Positions 35,541-47,452 of a DNA stretch of 64,000 nucleotides are shown here, piece by piece. Position numbers and translations under genes: made by a program. The notes beneath the pieces were generated by a model. The model saw only the letters and a program-made list of their open reading frames with translations, was not told the DNA's origin and made no database searches. Within the stretch, counting starts at the first letter, position 1, and every line of letters begins with the position of its first letter. This stretch comes from Charina bottae (lineage: Eukaryota > Chordata > Lepidosauria > Squamata > Charinaidae): assembly GCA_023362775.1 (NCBI GenBank), contig JALMGJ010000003.1:78660355-78724354 (forward strand). The letters run 5' to 3'.

Positions 35541-35895
35541 AAGAGGTTTACCATTCTTATCCTTGCCATCATCACTGAGAGATGCAGTGGGCAGCTCAAA
35601 CAAGCTATCACCAAATAGCTGCCATCATTCTAAGTCATTCTGTATGCTCCTGATCCACACACATCATGGTACACCAAAATGTATACATACAGGAGGTCGT
35701 ATATTTGTTTTTCAGCAGCACAGTGAGGGAACCCAACCATCGTGGTTTGTAAACATTTATATTGCACAAACCAAGTCAATTATCGTTTACTCAATAAATC
35801 ATGATTAAGGATAGAAGACAAATCTGCAGAAGTAAAATGCATCACAATAACATTTCTGCATTTTTTAAATATATTATACAAATCATATATACATT
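35541..35895. other. No gene recognised
   Basis: Spacer between the CR1/L3 relic and the L1-like insertion; no supported features. Confidence 0.45.
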
Positions 35896-35911
35896 AAGAT
35901 TCTGCCAGGAT

Positions 35912-37630
35912 GAGGCTTCTGGTGGGAATATGGCCGACTGACCAGCTGTGTCCGCAAGCTCCACGGACAGAACTGACAACGCGGTTGATTTTTGGGCTCA
36001 GACAAGCTTTTTCCTGAAGCCCTGGAGCGCTTTCATGGCAAAGAAAGCACTCGGAATCATCCCATCTGTTCTCCAGAACAGTGACTTGCAGCCCGAGAAT
36101 CGCAAACAGCGTTCGCGCCGATTGGGTAAGAGCTGCCAGGAGACCGGGACGTCACCATTTCCAAGCCACGCTGTAGCCTTAAAGAGACACTAAGTTGAGC
36201 CACCCCATTTCTAAATCACCCAATTTATATTCTTTTTTAAGTTATGTACCCCAAGAGAGGCTTTCTACAGTAAGGAGAAGCAATCTCTCTTTGTGCTTAT
36301 CATTATTTTTGGGATTAATTTTTAAAATCTTTTAAAGTTTTTGGCTTTTTTCGCCATTTAAATATTAAGGAGTTTTGAGAATAAATAACTGCCTCCCTGT
36401 TATTATTTTTCTGCTGAATTTGAAGGATTTAATATTTTTCTACACGTTGAATCTGCTGTTTTGAATCTTGGGTTTTCTGTCACCACTTTCTCTGGGAGCT
36501 GCTTGTTAGCATACTTTCTCTTATGTCAACAACTTTTAGAAATTCTCCAATAACTCATTAACTCCTATTCTTGCTAGTCAAGTATCTAGGGGGCACCATA
36601 ATCTACTGCCTGAAACATGGAGGATTTCAAGGAGACTCAGAGTTCCGTTGTGAGCTTCGCTGTGATTTTAAACAGATCGTTTATGATACCTGTCAAGTTA
36701 TTCTGCAAGATATTCGGGACATTGCAAAAAACATCTGCCTTAAAATGTGTCATCTGGCTGAGGACGTTGGGGAACAAGTTGAAGATTTTAACAAAGATAG
36801 AGATGCTTCTACTGACAATTTGAGTTGCAAATTACAAATGGAATTGTTTTTCTGATGGAATGTTATGGGAAAGAAGAGGCTCTGTTCTGTGGGAGATCTT
36901 TTTCTGAGAAGACTGAGTTTCCAAGGGGAGCAGTTCGGCTCTTTGATCTCTGTATGAAAAATGCCTTGTGTGTAATATGGAGATATGTAAATGCTCTGGT
37001 ATATTTTGAAGTGGGGTAAAGAATTAAGAATGTTGATTTGGATTGATACTGATATTAAGGCTTGTATGATCCCATTTTTCTTCAATGGTTTGGATTAAGA
37101 TTTACTGGATTGTTTTTAAGGTTTGTTTGATTCTTAAGGTTTATAAGATATAATAATAATTGTTTGGTTTCAGGTTTAATAGGGTTAAGATGGTTATAGT
37201 ATTATTAATTATAAAAGTAGAAAATTTAAATGTTTTTATAATTTGATTTTTATTATAGTGGACAGAAATATATAGAATAGAGGAAATAATTAAATAAATA
37301 TTGGTTTTTGGGGGGAGTTGATTTGGAGGTTTATATATTTATTTTTCTTTTAATATAAAGGGAAGGAGCAATTGTGTTTAGTGATTTTTATAATGTGCTA
37401 ATGGAATGATTTATAGAAATAATGTGATCTTGGTTTGATTTAGAGTAAGGGATTGATTATGGAAATTGCTGTATATTCTTGTTGTTGAAAGTCAGAAGTC
37501 ACTTCTTCCTGTAATCTTTAAAATTCTTTTTTCTTGTGCTTTATACTCTTTTAGTTTTTTTCTTTTTTTGTAGGTTTTTTTTTGTAGTTTTTATCTTTGT
37601 TTAAAACTTAATCAAATTCTTATTTAAAAA
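35912..37630 (+). mobile_element. L1-like non-autonomous retrotransposon insertion
   Basis: A 1.7-kb insertion flanked by a perfect 16-bp TSD AAGATTCTGCCAGGAT (35896-35911 and 37631-37646). It lies at a TT/AAGA junction typical of L1 endonuclease and ends in an oligo-A run. The 5' 270 bp are GC-rich (TATGGCCGACTG then CTCCACGGACAGAACTGACAACGCGG), like a LINE-1 5' UTR. Around 36617-36855 there is a broken ORF1-like stretch: MEDFKETQSSVVSF in one frame, then QIVYDTCQVILQDIRDIAKN and LAEDVGEQVEDFNKD in the next, compatible with a coiled-coil ORF1 start. The last 750 bp are T-rich non-coding sequence. No endonuclease or RT is present, so it must have been moved by another L1. Confidence 0.72.
36617..36855 (+). 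pseudogene. ORF1-like N-terminus within L1-like element, frameshifted
   Basis: MEDFKETQSSVVSFAVIL begins at an ATG at 36617; similarity then moves to the frame of 36571-36855, giving QIVYDTCQVILQDIRDIAKNI and LAEDVGEQVEDFNKDRDASTDNL, a heptad-friendly acidic/hydrophobic segment. It stops at 36853-36855. Homology to LINE-1 ORF1 is my inference from position, composition and context, not from a search. Confidence 0.4.
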
Positions 37631-37646
37631 AAGATTCTGCCAGGAT

Positions 37647-38389
37647 AAGTTAAGACAGTCATACTATTGTTAAATATGCATTAGCATAGGATAGGATAGC
37701 TTCGTTATTTGAAATCATATAACGGATTAAATTGTTTTATTTCTTGTTCTTTTTTTTTTAAAAGATTCCATCAGTGGAATACACAATATGTGACAAGATT
37801 ATCAGCATGCCCGTTTACTAGGTTGTTTAAATCAGTTATCAGAGTTCTCCAAGAACATCAGTTGCAACTGCAAATGTGGTGGATACTGAGTGAATTAAGT
37901 AGGCTGTCAGTCTAAGGTGTGCCTGTTAGAAAGATCAATATTCAGAGTCAGACAAAGGTCAAGTTTAAATTGCCAGTGGTTAAGACAAGGAATGGCAGAA
38001 CACAAGAAGCTAATTCATAAAGCAGGGAGAAGATGTTGGCACCAGTGAGTAATTGTTATTTCATTGCTGATATGGTATATAAGCTGTTACATTCCTACAC
38101 TTCAAAAGTTATGGGAATTGAAGTAGAATGTACTGATTTAGTTTATCGGGCTCCATATTCTCTTCTTGCAGCTAGCGATGCTATCTCCGCAACATTTTGC
38201 AATATTCCCAAGGGTCCACTCACATCCCTTTTTGAAGGGATACATGTCACTATTCAGAGAAACCCTCTTCCTATAAAGCCATTAACTACACAGACTTTAA
38301 CAGGATGCTTTTTAAAAGAAAGTGTGTTTGTATTGGGTTTATAATTTGGCAAATTATACATAAATGGTGGGAAAACTAGAGCAAGGAGA
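37647..38389. other. No gene recognised
   Basis: AT-rich. The open frame 38033-38344 (103 codons) has no recognisable motif; its location next to an RT relic suggests a repeat origin at most. Confidence 0.4.
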
Positions 38390-38740
38390 TAAATTTGTGC
38401 ACCTTGGTGGAATGCTTACTGAAGATGAGATGGGAAAACTGTTAGGGAAAGTTAAGACATGCAAAAGCTGGTAGAGATGTAGTAGCTAGTATGTGGTTTG
38501 TCATAAGGAATGGGTGCTTCTTGAACGTCACAAAACTGGCTGTGTATGAGAGCATGCTTCTGCCCACTTTGCTATATGGAAGTAAGTGGGCATGTCAAGC
38601 AAAGTGAAAAAGTCAATTCAACACAGTAGGAATTGGGTACTTAAGAAGTGTATGTGATGAAACAAAGGCTAAGGTTAGGGTAGAAGCAAATATGGTTTGG
38701 AAGGATAGAAAAGGATGGAGAAGGATAATAAATGGTGCTG
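38390..38740 (+). mobile_element. Non-LTR reverse transcriptase relic, clade uncertain
   Basis: Frames in order give FVHLGGMLTEDEMGKLLGKVKTC (near 38392-38462), LAVYESMLLPTLLYGSKWACQAK (38538-38607) and YLRSVCDETKAKVRVEANMVWKD (38638-38707). The LLPTLLYGS and LRSVC blocks match the C-terminal side of non-LTR retrotransposon RTs but differ from BovB, L2 and CR1 in this window. Several stops and shifts; clearly an old relic. Confidence 0.5.
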
Positions 38741-39472
38741 CTTTAAACTAGGTTTAACTGCATTTTTAAATTTTTCTTATCTCAGTAAGCCAAAGAAAAC
38801 CATAAGTATTTCCTACTAATTTTCTGTGCTTTGCATTACATTGCTTTTTCCAAAAAAGGAACAGCATGATGGTCTGGTGTTGGTACAACACATTTTCATC
38901 TGAAGTCTGATTCTTGGCAGTTTCCATCTAGGACGAATGATGCTCCTGAATCTATAGAACTCTAGCACTGATTTTAACTTTTGTAATATAATCTTTAAGG
39001 CTAATGGAACTGCTATCATATATTGTCCTGGTGCACCCTTGATCCCACTGTAATTTTATGATGTATTAATGCCAGAGTAAAACTAACCACAGTTGCATAT
39101 TATCAGTATAAAAAACAGTATTATCTCTTCTCTACTTCTCTGTAGTCAGATATCATAATAAGATCAGTACAGTTAACTACATTCTGCCTCCTTAATAAAG
39201 GCTATTTAATAATTAACAAGTGGAACTCTAATACTTCTCAAATTATTATGCTTAAATATTAATTCAGGGGTTCCAAGACTCCCTAACCCAGATATTTCCT
39301 GCAAGGATAGCACTGCCTTTATGAGGACTGGATCTGAAAACAAGTCTTTATGTTCACAATCATTTATTAGGATGTATTCTAGTAAGTTCAATAATGATGC
39401 AAATGTATACATACATTTTGTCAAAAATAGCAGAAAAAAACAGGATCAAGACAATCCTGTTTTACATAGTAA
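38741..39472. other. No gene recognised
   Basis: AT-rich sequence; no supported features. Confidence 0.5.
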
Positions 39473-39482
39473 GGGATGGTAA

Positions 39483-39820
39483 GGTAAAGGTAAAGGTTCC
39501 CCCCGCACAGTTGTGCAGTTGTGTCTGATTCTAGGGGCCGGTGCTCATCTCTGTTTGTTAGCCGAAGAGCCAGTGTTGTCCAAAGATGCTTCCACAGTCA
39601 TGTGGCCACATGACGCGCGAGGAACACTGTTACCTACCCACCGAAGTGGTACCTATTAATCTACTTGCATTTGCATGCTTTCAAATTGCTAGGTTGGCAA
39701 GAGCTGGGGCTAGTGTGGGAGCTCACTCCGCACGCGGGACTAGGGATTCGAACCTCTGAACTTGCGATCTTCTGATCAACAAGCCTGGCGTCTTACCCGC
39801 TGAGCCACCACGCCCCTTGC
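39483..39820 (-). mobile_element. Sauria-type SINE (tRNA head, BovB-like tail)
   Basis: Full-length minus-strand copy with a 10-bp TSD AGGGATGGTA (39473-39482 and 39821-39830). Tail decayed to GAATCAGACACAACTGC by CpG loss; A and B boxes readable. Confidence 0.92.
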
Positions 39821-40039
39821 AGGGATGGTACCTAGCAACAAAATAAAATCCTATCAAACATGTCCCTGAATGCAATCCAATTCTAGGGTATGGACAGAAC
39901 CATCAACAGAGAAAATGTAATATGAGATCAATTTATTCAGCATTTTTTTCTTCAGATGATTTGTTCAAGGTTCTATTGCTTCAAATTATAAAGAGAAAGA
40001 GGTTGAACAGCAGGATATGCAAACTTTGTCCAGTTCAAC

Positions 40040-40172
40040 TTATTTTATTTATTTGTTTATTTATTTTCTATCCCGCCTTTATTATTTTTATAGATAACTC
40101 AGGGCAGCAAACATGCCTAATATTCCTTCCTCCTCCTATTTTCCCCACAACAACCCTGTGAGGTGAGTTGGG
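40040..40172 (-). mobile_element. Partial MIR-like-head SINE, L2-type tail
   Basis: The plus strand reads TTTATTTATTTTCTATCCCGCC, ATTTTTATAGATAACTCAGGGC, then TTTTCCCCACAACAACCCTGTGAGGTGAG, the same tail and body as 34865-35050. The head is missing. Confidence 0.75.
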
Positions 40173-41346
40173 TTTTACCCATTTTCACATTTTCCTTTGT
40201 ATTTTTTCTTTTTACAGAAAAAGACATTGCAATTTTCACCAAAAGTATACATTAAAACAAAATACTAGTCTGAGATAATTATGCAAGAGCAACAAAACCA
40301 CTCTTGTTACTGCAATATATGAAGGAAGGCAAAACAACAGGAGAAGAAAGAATCTCTGCTGCAAGATTAAACGTGGAAAGCCATCTCCTCTTTTCCAGGG
40401 CTTCATTATCCTGGAATGGTTTGTGACTACAATTTATACATTCTCTTCTAGAGCCTGCATATCTTGCTCCTTATATCCTGAGATAGTAATAACAGGAAGT
40501 GAAAGGAGATGCTGCCCTCTGCTTCACGCACCAATAACTCAAGCACATTATGCTGCTGCCATCAATATGATTATACACAGAGTGCACAATGAAGTAAAGC
40601 CTGACCTTCTATAGAATTACAGCTTGACTTCAGCTGACCCATAGAGTTACAAAAAACCCCACTCCATCTTTAGGTCAGGCTAGTAAGGATGTGTGTAAAA
40701 CCACAAATCAGCAGTGGAGAGGCCAAATGATATTTACCATTCCCCTTACATTACCACAGCATCTGGATACAGTTGAGATGTAATGGCCAGATGCAGCCAC
40801 TGCTTAAGGGCCAAGCCAATTCCTTGTATGAAATTACTTGAATCATTTTATAATTCTCGTGTATCTATTTCACCCTGCATGCAAAGGGTACATTCTTCCA
40901 GGTGTGTGAAAACAGAGGTTACACAGAAGTGATCTCTATGTAATACATTTTATTCTGCATAAAATGGCCATAATTTTTACATTTGGAATAAAAGCTCAGA
41001 AGTATTTTATTGGACTCACCTAGAAGAACTAATAAAATCATTTCATTTTGCTTGTCTCATCTGTCATTATAGTGGTATGGCATATTTGCCATTCCATGAA
41101 CTCAGAGCAGCAATATGTAATGTGGAACAGAACTGGTAGCTATTAGAAGTAATATAAAACTACAAAACTTGCTGGACAATTATACCACCATCAGCCAATT
41201 ATGACCTTGTGTTTTCCCCACAGCATCAATCAACCAATATCAATGAATGAGTGTCATGCACTGTATGGTTGATGATACTCTCAGAGCCTCTCTCACCTCC
41301 AGTAAGGTCCTTCCCTAACTCACAATCTAAGAATTATATAAGTTAG
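40173..41346. other. No gene recognised
   Basis: AT-rich; no supported features. Confidence 0.5.
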
Positions 41347-41356
41347 TGCTTGGACA

Positions 41357-42428
41357 CGGCACGAGAGGTATCATAGCTGATGTCAGATGGATCTTGGCTG
41401 AATGTAAAGAATATCAGAAAGATGTTTACCTCTGCTTCATTGATTACGCAAAGGTGTTTGACTGTGTGGACCATAACAAGTTATGGTTAATATTACAAAG
41501 AATTGTAATGGGAATTCCAGAGCACTTAATTGTACTCATGTAGAACCTGTACACGGATCAAGAGGCAGTCGTTAGAACAGAAAATGGTGATACTGAATGG
41601 TTCAAAATTGGAAAAGTTGTGCGGCAAGGTTGTATACTTTCACCCTACTTATTCAATGTGTACGCTGAACAAATAATTCAAGAAGCAGGAATGTATGAAG
41701 AAGAGCGAGGTACCAGATTTGGTGGAAGACTCATTAACAACTTGCGATATGCAGATGACACAACTTTGCTTGCTAGTAATGAAGACTTGAAGTACTTGCT
41801 GATGAAGATCAAAGATTGTAGTCAACAATACAGACTACACCTGAATGTGAAGAAGACGAAGATTCTCACAAATGGACCAATAAGTAATGTCACAATAAAT
41901 GAAGAAGAAATTGAAGTTGTCAACGATTTCATTCTACTCAGATCAATGATTAATGCCAAGGGAAGTAGTAACCAAGAAATCAAATGATGTATCGCGCTGG
42001 GAAAATCTGCCATCCAAGACCTATCTAAAGTTTTCAGAAGTAAAGACGTCAGTTTAAAAACAAAGATGCGTCTGACTCATGCTATGGTCTTCTCAATTGC
42101 CACATATGCCTGTGAAACTTGGACATTAAAAAAGGAAGATAGAAGAAGAATTGATGCATTCGAATTGTGGTGCTGGCGAAGATTACTGAAAATACCATGG
42201 ACTGCTAGAAGAACAAACAAATCAGTTTTAGAAGAAATGTTTGGTAAAGTTGAGGGCCAGCGGAAAAGAGGAAGACCTTCAATGTGATGGATTGATACAA
42301 TTACCGCAACAATGGATGCAAACATTGGAACAGTCAGGCAATTGGTGCAAGACCGTTTAGCATTTTGTTCTATTATACCTAGGGTCGTCTTGAGTCATAA
42401 ACGACTCAACAGCAACTAAAAACAAGAA
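41357..42428 (+). mobile_element. 5'-truncated RTE LINE of a second, diverged lineage
   Basis: A 1,072-bp insertion with a 10-bp TSD TGCTTGGACA (41347-41356 and 42429-42438). It encodes an RTE reverse transcriptase related to but clearly different from BovB. Its 3' end is CTTGAGTCATAAACGACTCAACAGCAACTAAAAA rather than the BovB GTCGGACACGACTGAACG. It therefore represents a separate RTE family that used its own 3' end. Confidence 0.85.
41362..42410 (+). pseudogene. RTE reverse transcriptase fragment, diverged family
   Basis: The translation includes GTRGIIADVRWIL, motif A CFIDYAKVFDCVDHNKLW (catalytic Asp kept), a stop after HLIVLM (41541-41543), motif B VRQGCILSPYLFN and motif C NNLRYADDTTLLAS. 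It then has the RTE C-terminal blocks VNDFILL, ETWTLKKEDRRRIDAFELWCWRRLLKIPWTARRTN, and GKVEGQRKRGRP. Stops lie at 41985-41987 and 42285-42287. Between VLEEM and FGKVEGQ about 35 residues present in BovB (the SLEG...KYFGH..RR segment) are missing, an internal deletion. It lacks the endonuclease through 5' truncation. Confidence 0.85.
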
Positions 42429-42739
42429 TGCTTGGACAAGAAGTTTTGTGCTCCCTGAAATGTGATATAGCCCAAGAGTTCTATTATTTTTCAATCTGTT
42501 TTGAGATTCTTGTCTTTGAACTAATGAACTAAGGAAAATACATACAATCATAACATAAGTGGTCCTTCCCAAAGCTATAATTGGGATATGACAGCCATTA
42601 TGTATGAAACAGGAAGCACTGCAGAGAAAACTTGATTAAATGGAAGTCCCCTGAATAGAGATATTCAGAAGATCAGGGGTCTAGGGGTCTAGAGCGGCTG
42701 AAAAATATGATTTTGGTGGCCGTACCAAAGTAACACACA

Positions 42740-43160
42740 TGGGAACAACATGCTTGAATGCTGTCCTGATGGTTAGTGGTGATTTACAGATCTTGAAGTT
42801 GTTGGGTTCTTGGTGTTCTCTGGGTTTGGTTGTTTTCCTGCAGACATTTCATTACCAGGCTAGGTAACATCATCAGTTGATCAGTGAGTGGAGCTTGCTG
42901 GTTGTTTACACAGTTTATAGTAGCTGGCCCTGCCAGTTTTGATTGGGGTGTGGTTTCTTCCTTGATTAGGATATTATTTCTTTCCTGATGATTTATCTGA
43001 TGCTGTTTCCTGATTATCTGGATATTGGCTATTAGGGAGGATGTGCTCTGGGCTGTTTCCTTCCTTCCTTCTTGGGTTGTATCCTTTAAATGGTAGCTAG
43101 ATAGGGTTTATCACCATGTCCCTGTTAATGGCTGATTTGTCAAAAAGCTAAGGGTCAGGT
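42740..43160 (-). mobile_element. Penelope-like element 3' end, minus strand
   Basis: On the minus strand the fragment starts near 43155 with code for KSAINRDM, the signature close to the end of PLE GIY-YIG endonucleases. It runs through a short 3' region with AAACCACACCCCAATCAAAACTGGC, and ends with the CTGATGA...GAAATGTCTGCAGG block and GAGAACACCAAGAACCC. The RT and most of the endonuclease are missing. It is a different PLE family from 52851-53705 (which has SLNRGG). Confidence 0.65.
42847..42876 (-). other. Hammerhead-like core in PLE 3' region
   Basis: Minus strand: CTGATGA (42876-42870), a 5-bp stem TTACC/GGTAA closing TAGCCT... (42867-42863 with 42856-42852), then GAAA (42850-42847). 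This matches the hammerhead ribozyme order CUGANGA-stem II-GAAA, with one extra base before stem II. Hammerheads are known in PLEs. The cleavage-site half was not identified. Confidence 0.4.
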
Positions 43161-44865
43161 TTTCAGATCTTGAAACCTAAACTGATAGAGTTATGATGAA
43201 TCTTGCTTTCCCGTTTCTCACTGCTGTAATTTTGGGAAAGGATGAAGCTGCCCAAACCAACTTCACTTGGGGTTAGTATGAATTTTTGTACAGTGGGTAT
43301 AATAGTACCTTTTTTAGTAAGGAGTTTGTGTATGTGTATATGCTCATGAGTGAGAGATGTGTATACATACATATATACACATATTTAATCACAATCCAAA
43401 CAGTAACAATACATAAATAATATCCAACTTATTGAGATCAGTATAACTATAATCCTTTCATAGCTACCAGGGAGAAGTTCTACTCAATTGTTCTTACTTC
43501 TGAGAGTACAGTTTGACTTTTAAAATACATTGACCTTTAACTGAAAATCTTCAGCCAGCAGAAATACAACCTCTAGCTTTTAATTAGCAATGCAAGTAAC
43601 CTTGAATTGAAATATCACAATTTAAATTGGTCATGGGCAGTAAAAATATTCTCCATGTTCTCTGACTATATGTTAATTTGTCACAAACAAGAAAAAAAAA
43701 TGAAAGTCTCTCTGTCCTCTCTTTCAGCTGTCAGAGCAAAGAGAGTCTGTCAATTACTCTGGTACTACAGAAAATGGTTTCACTATTCCTACTTTTTAAA
43801 AATCCCAGGAGTTATACTTCCCTAAACCACCCACCATCATTACTATTCTGTGCATAATAAAAAGTGCATAATACTGAGCACTGACATTAAAAAACTGGAG
43901 AAGTTATATAATCTCACTGAAGATTTTAGCTTAATTTTCATTAAAAGGAAACATTTGCACTAAAATTAAGAATTAGAGCATAAAGCACATAGAGATAAAC
44001 CCTATATTAAAAATCAGAATAGAAAACCATGTCCCCAAATATATTTATTCACAATTTTGATGGCAGATGTTATCAGTGGAAGCTTATAATCACTATCAGA
44101 ATGTACATTGACCATACGTAGACCAGCCCAGTATCAACGCCTGCAACTTTATATGAAAGAATGTATTTTGACTTCTTCTTATACCTGCCAATCTTTCTCC
44201 TTGTGACACATACAGTATCATTGCCTTGTTCTCAGTGACATATACATGAAATAAATAGTATTTTCCTTCTACCAAAGACCATGTAAAGCAGCTATTTATG
44301 CACTAACTCCCAGTTAACTCTGAAATGCTGGTAGTGACTTCTCTGCAACTGAGTGCTTTGACTAACTCCTTTTTGGGCTGGCAATCCTCAGAGTTGGAAG
44401 ATAACCATAATCTGACGCATAATCTCTTTCCTGCTGTCTTCTGGATGTACTGAAATAGCCCAATTTCATTCAACAAGGAGAGATGAGCAATCACAGCAGG
44501 AGGATTGGATTTTAGATGGTGGCTTTGCCCATTGCATAACCTTTCATCAGTACATCACAATCAAATTTGCCAGTGCAAAATGCTTCATATTGTGAAGTTA
44601 GTCAGATCTATCCTGAGAATGAATGTGTTGCCAAGAATATAGATCAATGCATTCAGTTTTCCAAAATACAATATCTGAAAGACTATCTGTACGTGAGGAG
44701 GAATGTCTATAAAGATGGAATTTTCCAAACACTTCAGACAGCAAAGTAGAAGGTAGAAAGAGGAATAAGTGAGAGAAAAGGACAGAAGGATTTGACAGTT
44801 GATAGTTCACTTTAGAGATCTATTTCATCGATTTGGTACACAGAGCATGCTAGTTATGTCTTTTT
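43161..44865. other. No gene recognised
   Basis: AT-rich; no supported features. Confidence 0.5.
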
Positions 44866-45815
44866 AAACCATGATTTGTTGACTAAACCATATTTGGTTG
44901 AATTTGTAATTTGAGCTAAACCATAAAAGCTACAATAACTGGATTCACACAACATGCCAAGACAACACTGCACAAACCACATTATGGCTTAGGGTGACAT
45001 ATAAACCCAACTATTTTCTTTTATTTTGGACTGCTAATTCTATTCTGTCTAAACAGACAACTTAAAATGGCATTCTTTGGTTGCAATGTTAAATATACTT
45101 CAAGGTGGAAATCCCATTAAATACAGGACTGAAGTTGTTTCTGTGGTTAATTCTAAATATACCACAGACACTGAAAATGAATTTACACAGTTTCTGAACC
45201 ATCTCACACTGATTATGAATCCATTCCTACCTCATTCATCTCTAAAAAGTATTATCCTTTCAAAGAAGTAGTTTTAATATGTGTAAGGAATGAGGAAAAG
45301 GTATACAGGAGCAGTTAAAGGAAAACACATGGCAACTAAGTTCTGGAAAGGAGAAGTTGTATGGAAGAGACTCAAGATAACCCCAGCTTGATGCTATTTG
45401 ATATCAGAGGGGGCAGAGGGAAACTCTGGCCAGCTTTCAAGATCCTGGTAGGTATAACAATAATGTAGCATTCCTGTAATCCATGAGCTGCCTGTTTCCT
45501 CACCTGGCCTACCTTGAAGGTCTGACAGGCCTACTTCAAGTAGTAAACTTCTTAAGGTGGAAGGAGTAAGATCAGGAGTTTCACTATTATACAACAGAGG
45601 TTTAAAGTATCTATTTAGTAAGATTACTCTTACATCAGAAAACCCACAATTCTTGGCTGTAAACAGAGTGGATGGCTCAGTTTTAGACAATGGCTGGGCT
45701 CACACAACATACCTACACACGATATTGTGGCTGGTTTGTTTAAGGTTTTCTGCATTGCGTAATCCCATTCATTATAGGTTATTAACAAATCATGATTTAG
45801 CACAATGCATGCTCC
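44866..45815. repeat. Two degenerate copies of a palindromic interspersed motif
   Basis: Around 44866-45012 the sequence holds AAACCATGATTTGTTGACTAAACC, GGATTCACACAACATGCC and AAACCACATTATGGC. Around 45690-45815 it holds GGGCTCACACAACATACC and AACAAATCATGATTTAGC. Similar pieces occur near 9.1 and 14.7 kb. Probably an old MITE-like family common in reptiles; the boundaries are not resolved. Confidence 0.35.
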
Positions 45816-45867
45816 CAGCCTGTGCCTGCAATTTGTACTACCATTTACTTATGTATGCATATGTTCA

Positions 45868-46000
45868 TCCATCCATCCTGCCCTTCTACTTTTTTAAATA
45901 AAAGGGCAACATACCTAATTCTCCACCTACCCTTAAAGTCAGATTAGGCAGAGAGAATTTGATTTGCCCAAGTTTTACCCTGTGAACTCCCTGCCTAGTT
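45868..46000 (-). mobile_element. Decayed MIR-like-head SINE with L2-type tail
   Basis: The plus strand shows CATCCTGCCCTTCTAC, then AAAAGGGCAACATACCTAATTCTCC and GATTTGCCCAAG, the degraded antisense of the same SINE type as 34865 and 40040. Confidence 0.45.
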
Positions 46001-47443
46001 TTTGCTCTTTTGGTAAGTTCAACATTAAGCATTGTACCCTACCAGGAACATTTGGGATTATAACTGGCAGTTAAAGAAAGGAGGGAAAATGGAATGGAAC
46101 AGAAAAATTGTAAGCAAGTCATGTTGTGCCAGTGTGTCAAGTACACTTCCGAGCTTCAAACAATTTTTATCTGGCAGTACGTGCCATCAAACTAGTTGTT
46201 CTCATTTTCCAATTTTGGCAGGAGAGCACTGTAGATGGGAAACACTTCTGCAAAAAAAAATATCATTCTCTAAGTGCTGATTGCTTAAATCAGTCAGGGT
46301 CAAATAAATGTAGTTAGATTATTGAACAGGCCATTCACGCCCCTTTCTAACCTTTCCTATTGAATATTTCTTCCATACATAATTAGAGAAGAAACATTAC
46401 AGCTTAACCTTGTCTCTGCTATCCTTTGATAATGTCAAGCTAGGATGTTGCTATGCATTACCAATGCATTGCTTCTGAAAATGAAAGCAGCAGAGTACAC
46501 AGCTATACAGTAAGTCTGTTATACTGAAGAGTCCACTGACTGAGAACATATATCTCAAATGCTTGAAGATCTTCTGTTGTTTATTTGAATTTTCCACAAA
46601 GTGCTAGATTTTATCTTTAACACAGTAAACAGTTTGGCATCCAGAATGTAAAGAACTGTCATCTTTACAAACCGGGCAGTCAATGAGTCCTAAGGTGATG
46701 CTCTTGAGTTCAAAGCTTCTGGAAAGGCCTTCTCTATGATGGCACTCTAGTTGCATGACTCAGACATACTGTATTATGCTCTTTTATTTTTGACACAGTC
46801 TGTGATGTTTCACAGGTTTGCCAGTGGCTGTTTTTAATAGCTTCCCTTCTTTTAATTCTTTATTAAATTGTCATTTTATGCTACAACAACAACAACAATT
46901 TTGAAAGTCACTTGAAAGTTTACTTCCGAAAACAGAAACAAATAATTTAAAACAATTAATGAAATACACTATGCAATAAAAATAGGATGCAGTCTTTTTT
47001 TTTTTTCTGAGCTGCATCATGTTTCATCTTTATGACCTCAATGAAGCATTTTGAGCCAGCATCTACACTCAACACAGCCAGGCAAATGCCAGGATTGGTG
47101 GGCACTGGAAGGTTCACCAGGCCTGAGACCAAGATTATTTTAAATACGTTTTAATGTTTAAACTTTAAAAATGGAAGGATAGAGATAGAAAGGAAAAAAT
47201 GTGAACTATGTGGATATACTCCCTATCTAATTTTTCTCCTTATACTGACATTATATCAAGGGCCAGAGAACTTCAGGATAAAGAAAATGAATTATGTCAC
47301 TTGGGCCAACATTGCCCATTCCTTTTTTAAAGATACTTTAAACCCTAATGCAGAGAGACCTTGCCTGGGACCCCTCAGACTTGTCTCCAGGCCTGAAAAT
47401 CTTGGCTTTGTATCTATACTCAATACAGTATAAATAGGTAAGT
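46001..47443. other. No gene recognised
   Basis: AT-rich; a short (CAA)n run near 46885-46899 stands alone without BovB sequence before it. Confidence 0.5.
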
Positions 47444-47452
47444 ATAGATCAA

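Noticed and set aside
36571..36855. Host protein-coding exon
   Set aside because: The open segment sits inside an insertion bounded by a 16-bp TSD and is frameshifted relative to its own start.
46885..46899. (CAA)n run as a BovB tail
   Set aside because: No BovB GTCGGACACGACTG sequence precedes it on either strand, so it is treated as a simple repeat.
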